The position numbers were made by a program, and so were the translations under genes. Source: Halocatena salina (lineage in GTDB: Archaea; Halobacteriota; Halobacteria; Halobacteriales; Haloarculaceae). From it: a stretch of 64,000 nt of DNA. The stretch is taken from the NCBI RefSeq assembly GCF_023115355.1, contig NZ_CP096020.1, positions 186,001 through 250,000 of the forward strand, read 5' to 3'. Shown here in pieces: positions 28,789 through 38,773 of this stretch. Under the pieces are notes generated by a model. It worked only from the letters and a program-made list of their open reading frames with translations, made no database searches and was not told the DNA's origin. The first letter of the stretch is position 1; every line of letters begins with the position of its first letter.

Positions 28789-30519
28789 ATGGCGACCTCA
28801 GACACCAGCACCACCGAGTCAGAGTCAACGGCATCGTATGACACCGACGCAACTCCAGCCCAACACCGCGAGCAGGGTGTTGCACTCATCCAGGAGATGG
28901 TAGAGACGGCAGGTGCGTGTGGTGTGGTTGTGAATCTGAGCGGCGGGATCGACTCTTCAACGACTGCTGCACTCGCTGTTGAGGCCGTCGGTGCAGACAA
29001 CGTGTATGGACTATGTCTACCTACGCTTGCGAGCACCAACGCGAACATGCATGACGCTCACACGGTTGCAACCGAGCTAGAGATCGCCCACAACACGGTC
29101 GAACTCCAGCCCGTGCTCGATATGTTTGAAGACCGGTTCGCCCCCGAGCTATCGACGAACGGCGATCGCCACGCGATCGGCAACGTCGCATCCCGGCTGC
29201 GGATGGCGTGTGCGTACTACGTGGCCAACACCACAAATAGCCTCGTCGTGGGAACCGGAAATCGAACCGAACAGCTGCTCGGCTACTTCACCAAGCACGG
29301 CGACAGCGGTGTGGACCTCCACCCACTCGGAGACTGCTATAAAACCGATGTTCGTCGGCTCGCTCGGCTGCTTGGAATCCCCGCAGAAATCATCGAAAAA
29401 CCACCGACAGCCGGGCTGTGGGCCGGCCAGACTGACGAAACCGAGCTGGGAGCATCATACCAGGTGCTCGATCCCGTCTGCCATCAACTGGTCGACGCTG
29501 GCCTCAGCGTCACAGAGGTCGCGGAGCTGCTGCATCTCGATCCCTCCACGGTTCGCCAGTACGCAGAGCGCAACGACCGAACAACCCACAAACGAACGCT
29601 TCCCACTGTCACCAGCCGACAGCTGATCGAAGACATCACTACCACGACCCCAAACACCGACCCGACAACAGCGTTCGTGGCGGGACGGGAGATGCTCTTA
29701 CAGCTCCACGACGCCCTGACAGCCATCATCGAGACGGAGGTCACTGAGGCGGGTGCTTCGGGAGTCGTCGTCACCATGAGTGGTAGCGTGGATTCGAGCG
29801 TTGCAGCTGCACTTGCAGTCGCAGCCCTCGGAGCCGACCGCGTCCACGGACTGGTACTGCCCTGTGGAAAAGCCACGGAGGCAGCAACGTTCGATGCGGT
29901 GGAACTCGCTGAATCGCTCGGCATCGAGTATACGATGATGAACCTCCACCCGCTGGTCACACGCATCGAAGACGTATTGCCAGATGCACTCACCACATCG
30001 GCGACCGTCCGAACTCATGGTAATCTGGTGGCCCGAATCCGGATGCTCTGTGCATACTACGTGGCCAACACGACTGACCGGCTCGTGCTCGGCACGACCA
30101 CCCGCAGCGAGTGGCTCACCGGCTATTTCACCAAACACGGCGATGGTGGCGTGGATCTCCAGCCACTGATCGGGCTATACAAGACAGAGCTCCGAGCGCT
30201 CGCCAGAACGATGGAGATCCCACCAACGATCATTGCGAAACCGCCGACAGCCGGGTTTCATATCAATCAGACTGACGAAAGCGAGCCAGGCATGGCGTAC
30301 GACATGCTCGATGAACTACTTTGGTATCTCGTTGACACCGACGCAGGAATTGAGCATACAGCCAAAACGTGTGGAGTTACTCCCGAGGTAGTTGAACAGT
30401 ACGCCCACAGACACATCCAAACACGGCACAAGCGTCGTCTACCTCCAACGCCAGCCACCCGCGAAACGAAACCAGCTGCTACGTTCTTCCACGAACTGGA
30501 ACTGCTGTTCGGAGAGTGA
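28789..30519 (+). CDS. nadE: Tandem NAD synthetase fusion (NadE-NadE)
   Basis: NadE makes NAD from nicotinate adenine dinucleotide, ATP and ammonia. This 576-residue protein holds two complete copies of about 275 residues each. Copy 1 has the PP-loop VVVNLSGGIDSSTTAALAVE (SGGIDSS at 51-57), SLVVGTGNRTEQLLGYFTKH, and EKPPTAGLWAGQTDETELGA. Copy 2 has MSGSVDSSVAAALAV (331-337), LVLGTTTRSEWLTGYFTKHG and AKPPTAGFHINQTDESEPG. Copy 1 keeps all expected motifs; in copy 2 the PP-loop SGG became SGS and the GTGN motif became GTTT, so it may bind ATP poorly or only serve as a dimer partner. NadE is normally a homodimer of about 275-residue chains, so this fusion could be a single-chain dimer with one active site. 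Confidence 0.9.
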   Translation: MATSDTSTTESESTASYDTDATPAQHREQGVALIQEMVETAGACGVVVNLSGGIDSSTTAALAVEAVGADNVYGLCLPTLASTNANMHDAHTVATELEIAHNTVELQPVLDMFEDRFAPELSTNGDRHAIGNVASRLRMACAYYVANTTNSLVVGTGNRTEQLLGYFTKHGDSGVDLHPLGDCYKTDVRRLARLLGIPAEIIEKPPTAGLWAGQTDETELGASYQVLDPVCHQLVDAGLSVTEVAELLHLDPSTVRQYAERNDRTTHKRTLPTVTSRQLIEDITTTTPNTDPTTAFVAGREMLLQLHDALTAIIETEVTEAGASGVVVTMSGSVDSSVAAALAVAALGADRVHGLVLPCGKATEAATFDAVELAESLGIEYTMMNLHPLVTRIEDVLPDALTTSATVRTHGNLVARIRMLCAYYVANTTDRLVLGTTTRSEWLTGYFTKHGDGGVDLQPLIGLYKTELRALARTMEIPPTIIAKPPTAGFHINQTDESEPGMAYDMLDELLWYLVDTDAGIEHTAKTCGVTPEVVEQYAHRHIQTRHKRRLPPTPATRETKPAATFFHELELLFGE

Positions 30520-30646
30520 ACTTAGCCGGTGCTGATTAATAAATTATTAATATAAATATTTGAAAATTAACTATACAGAAATATTATCTTATAGGCATTT
30601 CTGTATATTCAGAAAATCTCAAAGAATATAGACGGGTAAACAGCAC
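30520..30646. other. AT-rich spacer after the nadE fusion
   Basis: An abrupt AT-rich stretch (30535-30620) separates nadE from the second narK remnant. No gene or clear hairpin. Confidence 0.4.
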
Positions 30647-31155
30647 ATGCCGCTGGTGAACATGCGGTCGAGAATGGAGGAAACGATGGGCTTGATCCAG
30701 ATGACGAAGCACTGGACGCTGGTGTTAGCGACGGTCAGGTTCAACTTCTCGTTGCTCATCTGGTTTTCGTTTGCACCGTTCACCGGACCGATCGCCGCGG
30801 CGATCGGTCCGGCGGTGACCGCGATCGGTGTACTTGTAAGCGCGCCATTCGGGCACGTCCTGACTGGGTGGTTGTCGGATAAGTTCGGCACACCGACAGT
30901 CTGATGCTGGCGAGTACGTTCTCGACGACTTTTTCCATCACCACAGGGGTGCTCCGGGCAATCGGTGTCTACGTCAGCGACTATCTCGCCCGCAAGCAGT
31001 GCAACATCCTCCCGAATTCGCACCTGGACAACTCCGTCGTCGCTGTCTCAATGCTCCTGATCGTGGGACGGGCTGCGTGGGTATCCCAGCCATCAGTTAC
31101 GCACGTCGCTACCGAAGCCAGTTTCGGCGGGGCTACACACAGACGGAGCCACTAA
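30647..31155 (+). pseudogene. Second NarK-type transporter remnant with internal deletions
   Basis: The first frame (30647-30903) reads [20 protein letters not shown] and [15 protein letters not shown], then [20 protein letters not shown], which is the N-terminal pair of helices and the conserved MFS loop of NarK. It stops at 30903. The next frame (30904-31155) ends in the NarK C-terminus: ILPNSHLDNSVVAVSMLLIV and QPSVTHVATEASFGG, closely similar to the end of the fragment at 26956-27270. The middle eight or so helices are deleted. Confidence 0.75.
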
Positions 31156-31445
31156 GCGGAGATGATTGACCGACACCCCATCAGTCCTATCCGCACCCCG
31201 CATGACGATCGATTCGTCGGAGATCATTGTTATAGCCCAAGAACAACCGATATTGCGAATACGGATCAAGAGGATGACGTGACCGATGTGGAGTTCATCG
31301 CTCACAGGTGTAAGGGGGAATCGGAAACACTACTGAGCGGACAGACCACAGTGTCTTCGTCGGCCAGCAAACGGCATGAAATGTATTGTGGAGAAATAGA
31401 TCATTACCGTGTGAGCAGCTATTTATTCCCCTTCAGCCTTTTGCC
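31156..31445. other. Left flank of the complete IS element
   Basis: About 290 bases with no gene. The left end of the insertion sequence should lie here, but I could not find a clear inverted partner for the palindrome downstream of the transposase. Confidence 0.4.
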
Positions 31446-33188
31446 ATGAGTGCCACAGATGAGTCTGAACGGGTGCTTGACGATGGACTCACACGGCTCG
31501 AAACGGCGCCAACGCTCGTTGACTTCGTTCGGGAGCTGAACGTGCATCTGTTCTTTCAGGACGAAGACGACAAGCGCTTCGAAATACTCGCGTACGATGC
31601 TGTCCCAACCGTTCGTGCGCTGTTCTGCCGTGAATTCGCTGGGCTCTCGTGGAACGGCCTCTACGAGTGGCCCTCCACAGAGGACCGAGCTGTTCGGTTT
31701 GGCTTCGATCCGGCGAAGTTCGGCCCCTACAATACGGCTCCAACCCGTCAAACGCTCACGACCGCGTGGGATATCCATCTCTCAGATGAGACGAAGCGTG
31801 CGCTTCTCTCAGTGAGTGAGCGCCTCGTCGCTGCTGCGTACGAGAACGAGACCACCCTTGATCTCCGGCCCCCACGGCACGTCGACGAGACTGCGTCAGA
31901 TCTCCGTGAACGATATGCCGGTGAGTTCACCACCGAGCAGATTCACAAACACGTCCGGCATGCTCGCGAGACTGTCTTCAGTGCGTTCGACTCCGGCCGG
32001 GCTGCGAATGCGACGTATCCAGACAGTCGATTCACCGAACTCCAGGCACTGATGGCGTTAGGTGGCTGTGGTACGCCCCAAGGACAATCGCGTATGGAGA
32101 CGTTTTTCGGCGAGGACTACACACCGCACGGCGATACCCACCTCCGAACGGTCAAACAGTACTCCCAAGAGACGCTTCAGGCGGGGTTCGAGCGATCGAT
32201 CAGGAATCTGCTCGACGCCGTGAATCATCTCCAGATTCTCCAACCACCCGTCACTGTCGCCATCGACATCACGACCTGGCCCTACCACGCCAAGGATGAC
32301 CTCCCCAATGAGGTTAGCGGCATCGATGCCTCAGGAAAGCGCGCCTACAAGTTCGCGACGCTGTCATTGGTCGGCAAGAGCATGCCAATCGTCCTGGCCG
32401 TCGAACCGGTCATCGAGAGCTCCGAATGGGACGACAACGTCACCCATCAGTATCATCGCACGGTCAGACGGCTCGTGCGCCGTGCCAAACAGTTCGTGTC
32501 GATCGATCTGGTGCTTGCCGACCGTGGCTTTGAATCCGTGGAGGTCTATCAAACCCTGGACAACCTCGGTGTCACCTATCTCTTCCCCAAAGTCGAGCAC
32601 GCTCCTGAACAACGGCGCATCGACCGAATGGAGCAGGAGAATGAGGACGTCGCTGTCGAACAGGCAACAGTCAGAGCCAGAAATGGGAGCCATGAGTGTC
32701 GAGGGCTGTTCGTCTCGAATGAAAACGGCGAGATACAGCCGTTCATCACGAACAAACGGATTACACCCGAGAACGCAGAGGCGTGGGTTACCCATTACGC
32801 GTATCGCTGGTGGATCGAAGCCGAATACCGCTCGATCAAACAGGAATTTCTCGCACAAACATCTTCTAAGGACCATACGCTGCGCTTGTACTACTTCGTG
32901 TTCGGTGTCCAGATGTACAACGTCTGGCGGCTCACGGATGTCCTGCTGAAAGCCACCGTCTTACGGGAGTTGACGATCGCTCCGCCAGTCCTCACTGCTG
33001 GAGAACTCGCTGATGGGTCGCGATTCATCTACAACTCGAACCTGGCTAAACAGGCTCTCTACTCTCGTGTAAGGCAGGATGCTGAGCGGCAGCTCTCGGC
33101 AAATACGACCCAGATCGATCGTTCTCACAGTATACTACTTAAATACCAATTACAATCCCAAAACGTACAGCGCGAGAATATATTTTGA
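31446..33188 (+). mobile_element. IS4-type transposase, complete
   Basis: The 580-residue transposase is intact. Its DDE residues can be placed: Asp in TVAIDITTWPYHAKDD, Asp in SIDLVLADRGFESVEVYQTL, and Glu in YAYRWWIEAEYRSIKQEF, which exactly fits the Y-(2)-R-(3)-E-(6)-K signature of IS4-like enzymes. The long N-terminal region (about 270 residues) is typical of large haloarchaeal ISH transposases. A start at 31446 is taken because the next 20 residues upstream look unlike protein. It is the likely donor of, or sister to, the decayed copy at 22420-23090. Confidence 0.85.
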
Positions 33189-33238
33189 CCTAATATTTAT
33201 AGAATCAAAATTCCAGGAGAACTTTGCGCGTTTACACT

Positions 33239-33266
33239 CCGAAGTTAGGGGACCCCCTAACTTCGG
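33239..33266. repeat. Near-perfect palindrome downstream of the transposase
   Basis: Arms 33239-33251 (CCGAAGTTAGGGG) and 33254-33266 pair perfectly over 13 bases around a two-base centre. GTTTAC at 33230 and GTAAAC at 33280 extend the symmetry. A related half (CTTCGAAGTTAGGG) occurs at 23196, downstream of the decayed copy of the same transposase, so it probably marks the element's right end or its target. The 320 bases to the next gene (33267-33588) hold nothing I recognise. Confidence 0.6.
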
Positions 33267-33588
33267 AAGAGGGTGTTCTGTAAACGATTTGTATCACGGC
33301 TACAAGAATGGAACTTGTGGGATAGTGCCAAGAGGAGATCGCTATCGTTATGTTACATAGTCTATAATACTGCAGTAAAGATCTCTGAGTAGTGCAATCT
33401 CTTCGGTGGTCCAGTCAGAAAGCGGTCTAAGTATTTAACGTCAGTCAGGTGGGCTTTTCATACACGCACTTGGTAAGCAGGCCTGCGAGCAACATTCCAA
33501 ACTAACTCTACGACCTGCCGTTCCTCAAACTGCGCTAACTAGATGGTGGATCTCAAATATTAAGATGATTCAGATGGAAATTTGACCT

Positions 33589-33846
33589 ATGACTTGGGAA
33601 GGTATCGGTTGGAGGGATCCGAAAGACTTCGCGATAGTTATGGGTAAAATCCTTGTAGCATTAGCTGGAGCGATGCTACTGACCGGTGTTCTGATGATGA
33701 CTCTTCCGTATAGTGATTACACTCCACAAACTCCAGAGAGAGTCATAGTCGTTAGCGTGTTTTATGCCACTTGGCTGCTTTTGATGTTCAAGCTCCTGTT
33801 TGGAACGTTTATTCCCCCGGGAATGTTCAAAGCGAGTGAGGCGTAG
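33589..33846 (+). CDS. Small two-helix membrane protein, unknown
   Basis: The 85-residue product has two hydrophobic helices (KILVALAGAMLLTGVLMMTL and ERVIVVSVFYATWLLLMFKL), with a short extracellular or cytoplasmic loop between. Codon use and initiation look normal. I do not recognise a family. It stands alone between an IS element and a recombinase remnant. Confidence 0.55.
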   Translation: MTWEGIGWRDPKDFAIVMGKILVALAGAMLLTGVLMMTLPYSDYTPQTPERVIVVSVFYATWLLLMFKLLFGTFIPPGMFKASEA

Positions 33847-34184
33847 TATTTAGTTAGTCAACCCTATTCTGTACTCTGTAACTCGAACAGAACGATGGCG
33901 TCGTGATGCTCCAGTTGGCCACCAGGGATCTGCGTTGGAACTGAAACGGTCGTACTTCCGCTCAGAGACCCCGAATTCGCACCCAATGAGGTGACAATCA
34001 GCGCATTCGATCGCGAATCGGGGAAGATGCACTGGTACTACGCAGTCGATTTAGGCCCAGCGTGATGGTGTCGCCGGTACTGGTTGATAGAGCTGTATTC
34101 TTCACAGACAGTAATATGGACGGTCTCGGACCCCTCGGCGACGTGTCCGCACAAGATAGCTAAAGCAGTGAACTGGCTGCTAGA
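33847..34184. other. Gene-free stretch
   Basis: About 340 bases, no convincing frame on either strand; the 60-codon minus frame at 33850 has no family features. It may include eroded recombinase N-terminus on the right. Confidence 0.4.
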
Positions 34185-34304
34185 TATGTGGGCTACGAGG
34201 TGGTGTGGGTGATCTCTCGGCTGGCGCGATTAGGCAGTATCTACCAGCAGTTTTTCGAGACGTGGGAGGATGCAGCGACGACGGTGGCGATCACCGACGG
34301 CTGA
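34185..34304 (+). pseudogene. Serine recombinase (resolvase/invertase) remnant
   Basis: Forty residues read YEVVWVISRLARLGSIYQQF, then FETWEDAATTVAITDG and a stop. This matches the conserved middle of the resolvase catalytic domain (V.V..ISRLAR..... followed by ...G....). The N-terminus with the catalytic serine and the DNA-binding part are gone. The next 430 bases (34305-34732) include protein-like pieces in several frames but nothing assignable. Confidence 0.55.
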
Positions 34305-34732
34305 GTTAAGGAGATACATCCGGCCTCAGCTAACCCTGCAAGCGCTTCTGGAAATGCTTCCCATCCGCTTTTTGAGCACAAGGACGACATTCACGTGTTG
34401 AACAAGTTCGACCAGCGGTGTGGCAGTCCCGACTCGATTGTATACATCAGCAAGCGATCGTTCCACAGTCACGCCGGTCATTCTGTACTCCGTGGAACAT
34501 CTGGACTGCTCGACTATTCGTGAACTACATGAAGACTTCAGCAGAGATAGCACCGCACAGACACCGCTCATCTCTATCACTGACAACCTCGTCGATCTCG
34601 ACAGAGCAATGATCCGAACCTACTGCTGGTGCGATCGTATGCAGATCCTAGTAGCACCGATCAGCATGTAGCCGTGCCGTCGGCTCGCACTATACCCACC
34701 ACATTCATTTGTTATCCAATCGATCAGAGACT

Positions 34733-35140
34733 GTGACAACTCGGCAGTACTATTCGAACTGGTGGTACGGCATCATGATTCCTCTTTTTGGCGCGGTCGG
34801 ATGGATGATCGTTATCCCATTTCTCGAGAATACGACCTATTTGGAACTGCCATTCTCTCGGATCATCTTTCTTGCCAGTGGGCTTATTATCGCCGTCACT
34901 TCTTTTCTTTCTCCCGTGTTCGTCGTCTGTCTGTGGCTCGACGCCCGAAAGCTCAGGGAGAGTGATGCCCCGTGGTCACCGAACCCGTGGCTATGGGGAA
35001 CTATCGGTGGGATAGCTATGCTTGTCGGTGTTCTTCTGTCGTATCTCGGGCCGAAGATCATCGTCGCGCTCGGCTATCTGTACCGTCGCCATCGTCGCGT
35101 CGGTCTACTCGGCGACACGACCGTCGCTGAGACGGAGTGA
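34733..35140 (+). CDS. Four-helix membrane protein, unknown
   Basis: The 135-residue product has four hydrophobic segments (about residues 10-32, 42-64, 80-100, 104-118) and a short basic-acidic tail. A GTG at 34733 is the most natural start; an upstream TTG at 34709 is also open. No family is recognised. It does not appear to be in an operon. Confidence 0.6.
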   Translation: MTTRQYYSNWWYGIMIPLFGAVGWMIVIPFLENTTYLELPFSRIIFLASGLIIAVTSFLSPVFVVCLWLDARKLRESDAPWSPNPWLWGTIGGIAMLVGVLLSYLGPKIIVALGYLYRRHRRVGLLGDTTVAETE

Positions 35141-35379
35141 TCGAGAACTCTCGATGAAACGGTAGCATTCGGGATTTCGTCCGGGCTGGTTCGGTGTCGT
35201 GTACTTTGATAATTTGATAGCTCGGGCCGTCTCGGGGTTCGTACTGTCTGACTGGACGTTTTCTTATGTGGGTTGGAGTTCGGGTTACGAGGTGACAGCG
35301 GTGAGTTATCTCAAATCGACTTGTCTGACAATGACCACCCATCGCTGGCAGTTGCTACCTCGATTCACCGTAGATGGGA

Positions 35380-35863
35380 TCAGCTGTCTTCATCAGGTGT
35401 TTCATCGGCCGGAACGATCTCGATGCCAGCGTCTTCAAACGCTTGAATCGCTGCCTCTAACTGTTGGTCCCCGAGCTGATAGTAGGATAATGGGACTGGT
35501 CGGACGCCCGACCTCTCTCCGTCGTCAACAATAATCCGGAGCCTCGGAGGGATCACCCGCGAGCCAGTCGTATATTCGACACGCTCGATGGCTGTACGGT
35601 CGAGTTCTGAAGCAGTTGCGATATTGTTCAGGAGCTTCGGAAGGATAGTGACAAGCGCGAAGCTTGCGATAACAACAATGAGAGCGTGCAGCTCGAGAGA
35701 GATCGGCACGAACAGCTGCCGTATCTCCCCAGCACGCAACAGAGCTGATCGTCCCCTCAACTGGAGCGCGACGGCGACCACTTACTTCGTCGGCAATGTA
35801 GTACGCGACGCTCCCGATAGGTTCCCGAGCCAGCGTTGGATTGCTCGTGAGGATGCCATACAT
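35380..35863 (-). pseudogene. Unknown membrane-anchored protein, probably frameshifted
   Basis: Two overlapping frames together look like one gene. The first (from 35863) reads MYGILTSNPTLAREPIGSVA and YYIADEV; the second, from about 35783, reads VAVALQLRGRSALLRAGEIR, a helix HALIVVIASFALVTILPKLL, and a soluble end with LGDQQLEAAIQAFEDAGIEI, then VPADETPDEDS. A one- or two-base indel near 35783 explains the split. The helical tail ..QLEAAIQAFEDAGIEI.P is like small substrate-recognition domains but I cannot name it. Confidence 0.5.
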
Positions 35864-35927
35864 AGTAGTCGGTACATCGGGTGAGTATGATAAATGCTCG
35901 TCCAGAACGAGTTATCAAGATCAGACT

Positions 35928-37082
35928 ATGCAATGGGACCAATTTCAGGCCACCTATCCCGACATAGCAGGGTTGCTGCCGCAAAACTTCATGGCTACTG
36001 CCGACGATGAAAATCTACTTCGACGGGCGATCAAACACGACCGCACAGGCTATCTCACCACGCTTGATACACTCGCCCGGAAAACACCTGCCAAAGAAAT
36101 TAGGAAAAATCCTCTCCGGCTGACCAGCAAAACCAATTTCAAGTCGTTCTATGTGGAAATGAAAGCCTATGTTGCCCTAAAGCACTGGGTGTTTGCCCCA
36201 CATCCTGCTGATATTCGAGGGACAGAGGGTGAGCCAGATTACGAGTTCAACATCGGAGAGCTCGACATTGAGGTGGCCAGCCGGACTGCTTGGGATAAGG
36301 TAGACACCGTCAGAGTGGTGTTAGAAGATAAGCTAGAGAACACACCATATACAGCTATTGTCACGCTGAAAGACAACTTCATCAAGATCCCATACACGGG
36401 GGGCGAGATTGCTCATAATGAACAGGTGGTTGATAACATTGTGAACAAGGTTGACGATCTCAACCCATCGAATCTGCCATCCTCAATCAGCAATAACGGG
36501 TTCATAATAGAATTCGAACAAACGGGCGGCGGTGGGTCAATCTTCACGTGGGAAAGTGCTGAGGAGATTCCGTTGGATCCCCACGACAGTATTGTAGATC
36601 AGCTCAAGGATAAGGTGAAAAAACAACGAGGGAAGCGACCACTTTTGTTATTCTACGATGCCGATGTCTCATTCCTTGAACGAGAAGATATGCAGCGACT
36701 AGTGCATGGTACGAAATCGGCTGGGCCGAATGAGACGGTCTCAGACACAGTATATCAGCATCGTTCGATATGGGGCAACTATCTTCGAGGCCAGGGTTAT
36801 ATCCCGGACTCGGGAAAGACGACCTACCTGAAACAGGTCAAACCGGATGATCCGAAGTATGACTTGAAGCACGTGGGGGATTCGTGTATCTGTAATGGTG
36901 ATGAGGGACTGTTCGCGGATAGCATGTTTGACCGAGTAGCCGGAATCTTGTTCATCGACAAACCAGGGTACGGCCACTTCTTACCAAATTTCTATTCCCA
37001 GAAGCTGGACTTCTACCCGTTATACCAGTGTATCTCCCAGAACATGAAAACCCGGTCAAACCAGTTCAAAGACTTGCTCTAA
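35928..37082 (+). CDS. Unrecognised protein, member A of a two-gene inverted family
   Basis: The 384-residue product starts MQWDQFQATYPDIAGLLPQN. The conserved core is FYVEMKAYVALKHWVFAPHP followed by EPDYEFNIGELDIEVASRTA. The E...(about 25)...PD-x(8)-E-x-D/E arrangement resembles the metal site of PD-(D/E)XK nucleases, but the usual catalytic lysine is not present. The C-terminal part has a hydrophobic beta region (KKQRGKRPLLLFYDADVSFL) and HRSIWGNYLRGQGYIPD. It is homologous along its length to the frameshifted gene at 37346-38457, which points the other way. Base composition is clearly less GC-rich than the neighbouring genes, suggesting recent gain. Function unknown; nuclease or effector is a hypothesis. 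Confidence 0.75.
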   Translation: MQWDQFQATYPDIAGLLPQNFMATADDENLLRRAIKHDRTGYLTTLDTLARKTPAKEIRKNPLRLTSKTNFKSFYVEMKAYVALKHWVFAPHPADIRGTEGEPDYEFNIGELDIEVASRTAWDKVDTVRVVLEDKLENTPYTAIVTLKDNFIKIPYTGGEIAHNEQVVDNIVNKVDDLNPSNLPSSISNNGFIIEFEQTGGGGSIFTWESAEEIPLDPHDSIVDQLKDKVKKQRGKRPLLLFYDADVSFLEREDMQRLVHGTKSAGPNETVSDTVYQHRSIWGNYLRGQGYIPDSGKTTYLKQVKPDDPKYDLKHVGDSCICNGDEGLFADSMFDRVAGILFIDKPGYGHFLPNFYSQKLDFYPLYQCISQNMKTRSNQFKDLL

Positions 37083-37345
37083 TGGATGAACGCTTTCCAT
37101 CTGAAGTCGACTAGGTGAGATGCTTAATGCATGGTCTCATAAAAGGAGATTCGCTGGGCGAATGTGGATACTGAAAGGTTATTGAGACCCTTATAATTGC
37201 TACTGTATTACCTTAGCTTTCCGTCTGATGAATATCCCATTCGCCACTGATGAACTCTTCTTATAATTTCATATTCACAATCTCTTTCTTATAGTTAGAA
37301 ATATGATCGATTCGATTACGATCCTTTCTAACGTTGGACTAAGAA
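37083..37345. other. AT-rich spacer between the two inverted paralogues
   Basis: The 263 bases between the two convergent stops are very AT-rich (37160-37330) and contain no gene. A shared bidirectional terminator is possible but no clear stem was found. Confidence 0.45.
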
Positions 37346-38457
37346 TTAGAGATCAGATAGGGCAAGGGAAACGTAATTAAGTCCCCAATCGATTCGGTCG
37401 TATACACGCCGGGAATCAATCTCACTGGTATAGATGTTCGGCACATAGCCGACATCATTCGTCTGCAATCGAATCAGGACACCTGCGATGCCACTCAGTT
37501 CATCAGCTACAAATAACCCTTCTTCACCAGGACGGATCGCTGTGTATGAATCTGACCTAGCCGGAATCGCTCCGATTTCTTCGAGATAGTCTCCCCACTC
37601 AGAGCGAGCAGCACAAACTTCGTCTGAAACCTCGATATTAGACTCAAAGGCAAATCCATGCGGGCTGCCGATAAGAATCCAGACAACCTCTTTGATAGAG
37701 TCAATCGACTTCAGCTTACAATCAATAAAGACGACAAAGGGACGGCCTTCACGAACCTGATTCGTTTTGCTTTTCAGAATACGAGGGATTTTCTCTTCTC
37801 GATCAGGAATGATTTGTGCTATTCTCTCCCAACGGGAGATGAACCCGAAGGAACCATCCGATTTTTCGGTGAAGTCTATTTTGAGAACATCCGTCTCTAT
37901 CGAACTTGGATCCTCTGGGTCTATATCCTCAATCTTCTGAAGCAGTTCTTCAACCTGACGTTCGTTTTCACTCCATTGGTTACCCGTTGACGCCTGCTTA
38001 TCGAACCCGGGTTTTTGAGTGAGAATTCCGATATAGGATCGGTCATCAAAGAGATCCTCAAGTCGCCGTTTGATCCGATATTCTTCCTTAGATTCGTGGA
38101 GTCGCGTAGCATCCACGTCGATCTGGCCGCACTCGAAATCAGGTACTCCCGATGTCTCAGGAAGATCTGCTACAGCGACACTATCGCATAACCAGCGGTC
38201 GATTGCAATGTACCCCCACATCTCCGAGAGAAAAACGAATCAAACGCGTTTCGATGGTGGAGCTCACCATCATAGGATGTCCGGATGTCTTTCCACGGAG
38301 TCTGTTGCACTAGCTTGGACATATAATCGAGCGCTCTGGTGTGATCGCGTCCAACAGTGTATTTGAGGACATGGTCGGACTCGACATTGGCCCAAAATCC
38401 GGCAGGTAGTACATTTGCTAAGGTCGGGTAGTGGCTTTCGAATTGGGTAATGTCCAT
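37346..38457 (-). pseudogene. Member B of the inverted family, one frameshift
   Basis: The start reads MDITQFESHYPTLANVLPAG, parallel to member A (MQWDQFQATYPDIAGLLPQN), and continues to RNAFDSFFS. A run of five A/T at 38231-38235 shifts the frame, after which SEMWGYIAIDRWLCDSVAVA, then VPDFECGQIDVDATRL, aligns with A's core. The ending SEWGDYLEEIGAIPA and EEGLFVADELSGIAGVLIRL also aligns. Joined, it would be about 370 residues. The homopolymer lesion may be a real inactivation, a phase-variation tract, or a sequencing error. Low GC as in member A. Confidence 0.65.
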
Positions 38458-38773
38458 AGTATCGTTAGATATCGCCTCAATATATCTTGCCAGAGATAGT
38501 AATGTTTCTGCTGTTATCTACTAGGTTCCCTCACCACCCAAAGATAGAGAGGGAAGAAAGGATAAATTCCTTCCACTACGAAACCTCTACTGTGATATCA
38601 GATACATTAAGTAATTCACTCTTGATACCGAGTGGCAGATAAGGTTGGGGGCACGCGGTCGGTGATGTCGTAACGATCAGCGCATCATCCATGAACAGTC
38701 CGCGAACGTCGAGGACTGGCAGGCCACCACAGTAATACAGAGCATCGTCTCGCTCGGACCATTCTCAGACGAG
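38458..38773. other. Intergenic region upstream of member B
   Basis: About 315 bases between the start of member B and the stop of the Hsp70-GrpE gene. AT-rich near 38465-38640, which could hold the member B promoter. No gene seen. Confidence 0.4.

Noticed and set aside
37346-38457. Programmed frameshift in paralogue B
   Set aside because: The shift lies in a five-base A/T run but there is no slippery heptamer plus pseudoknot pattern that I can see, and member A has no such shift; error or mutation is simpler.
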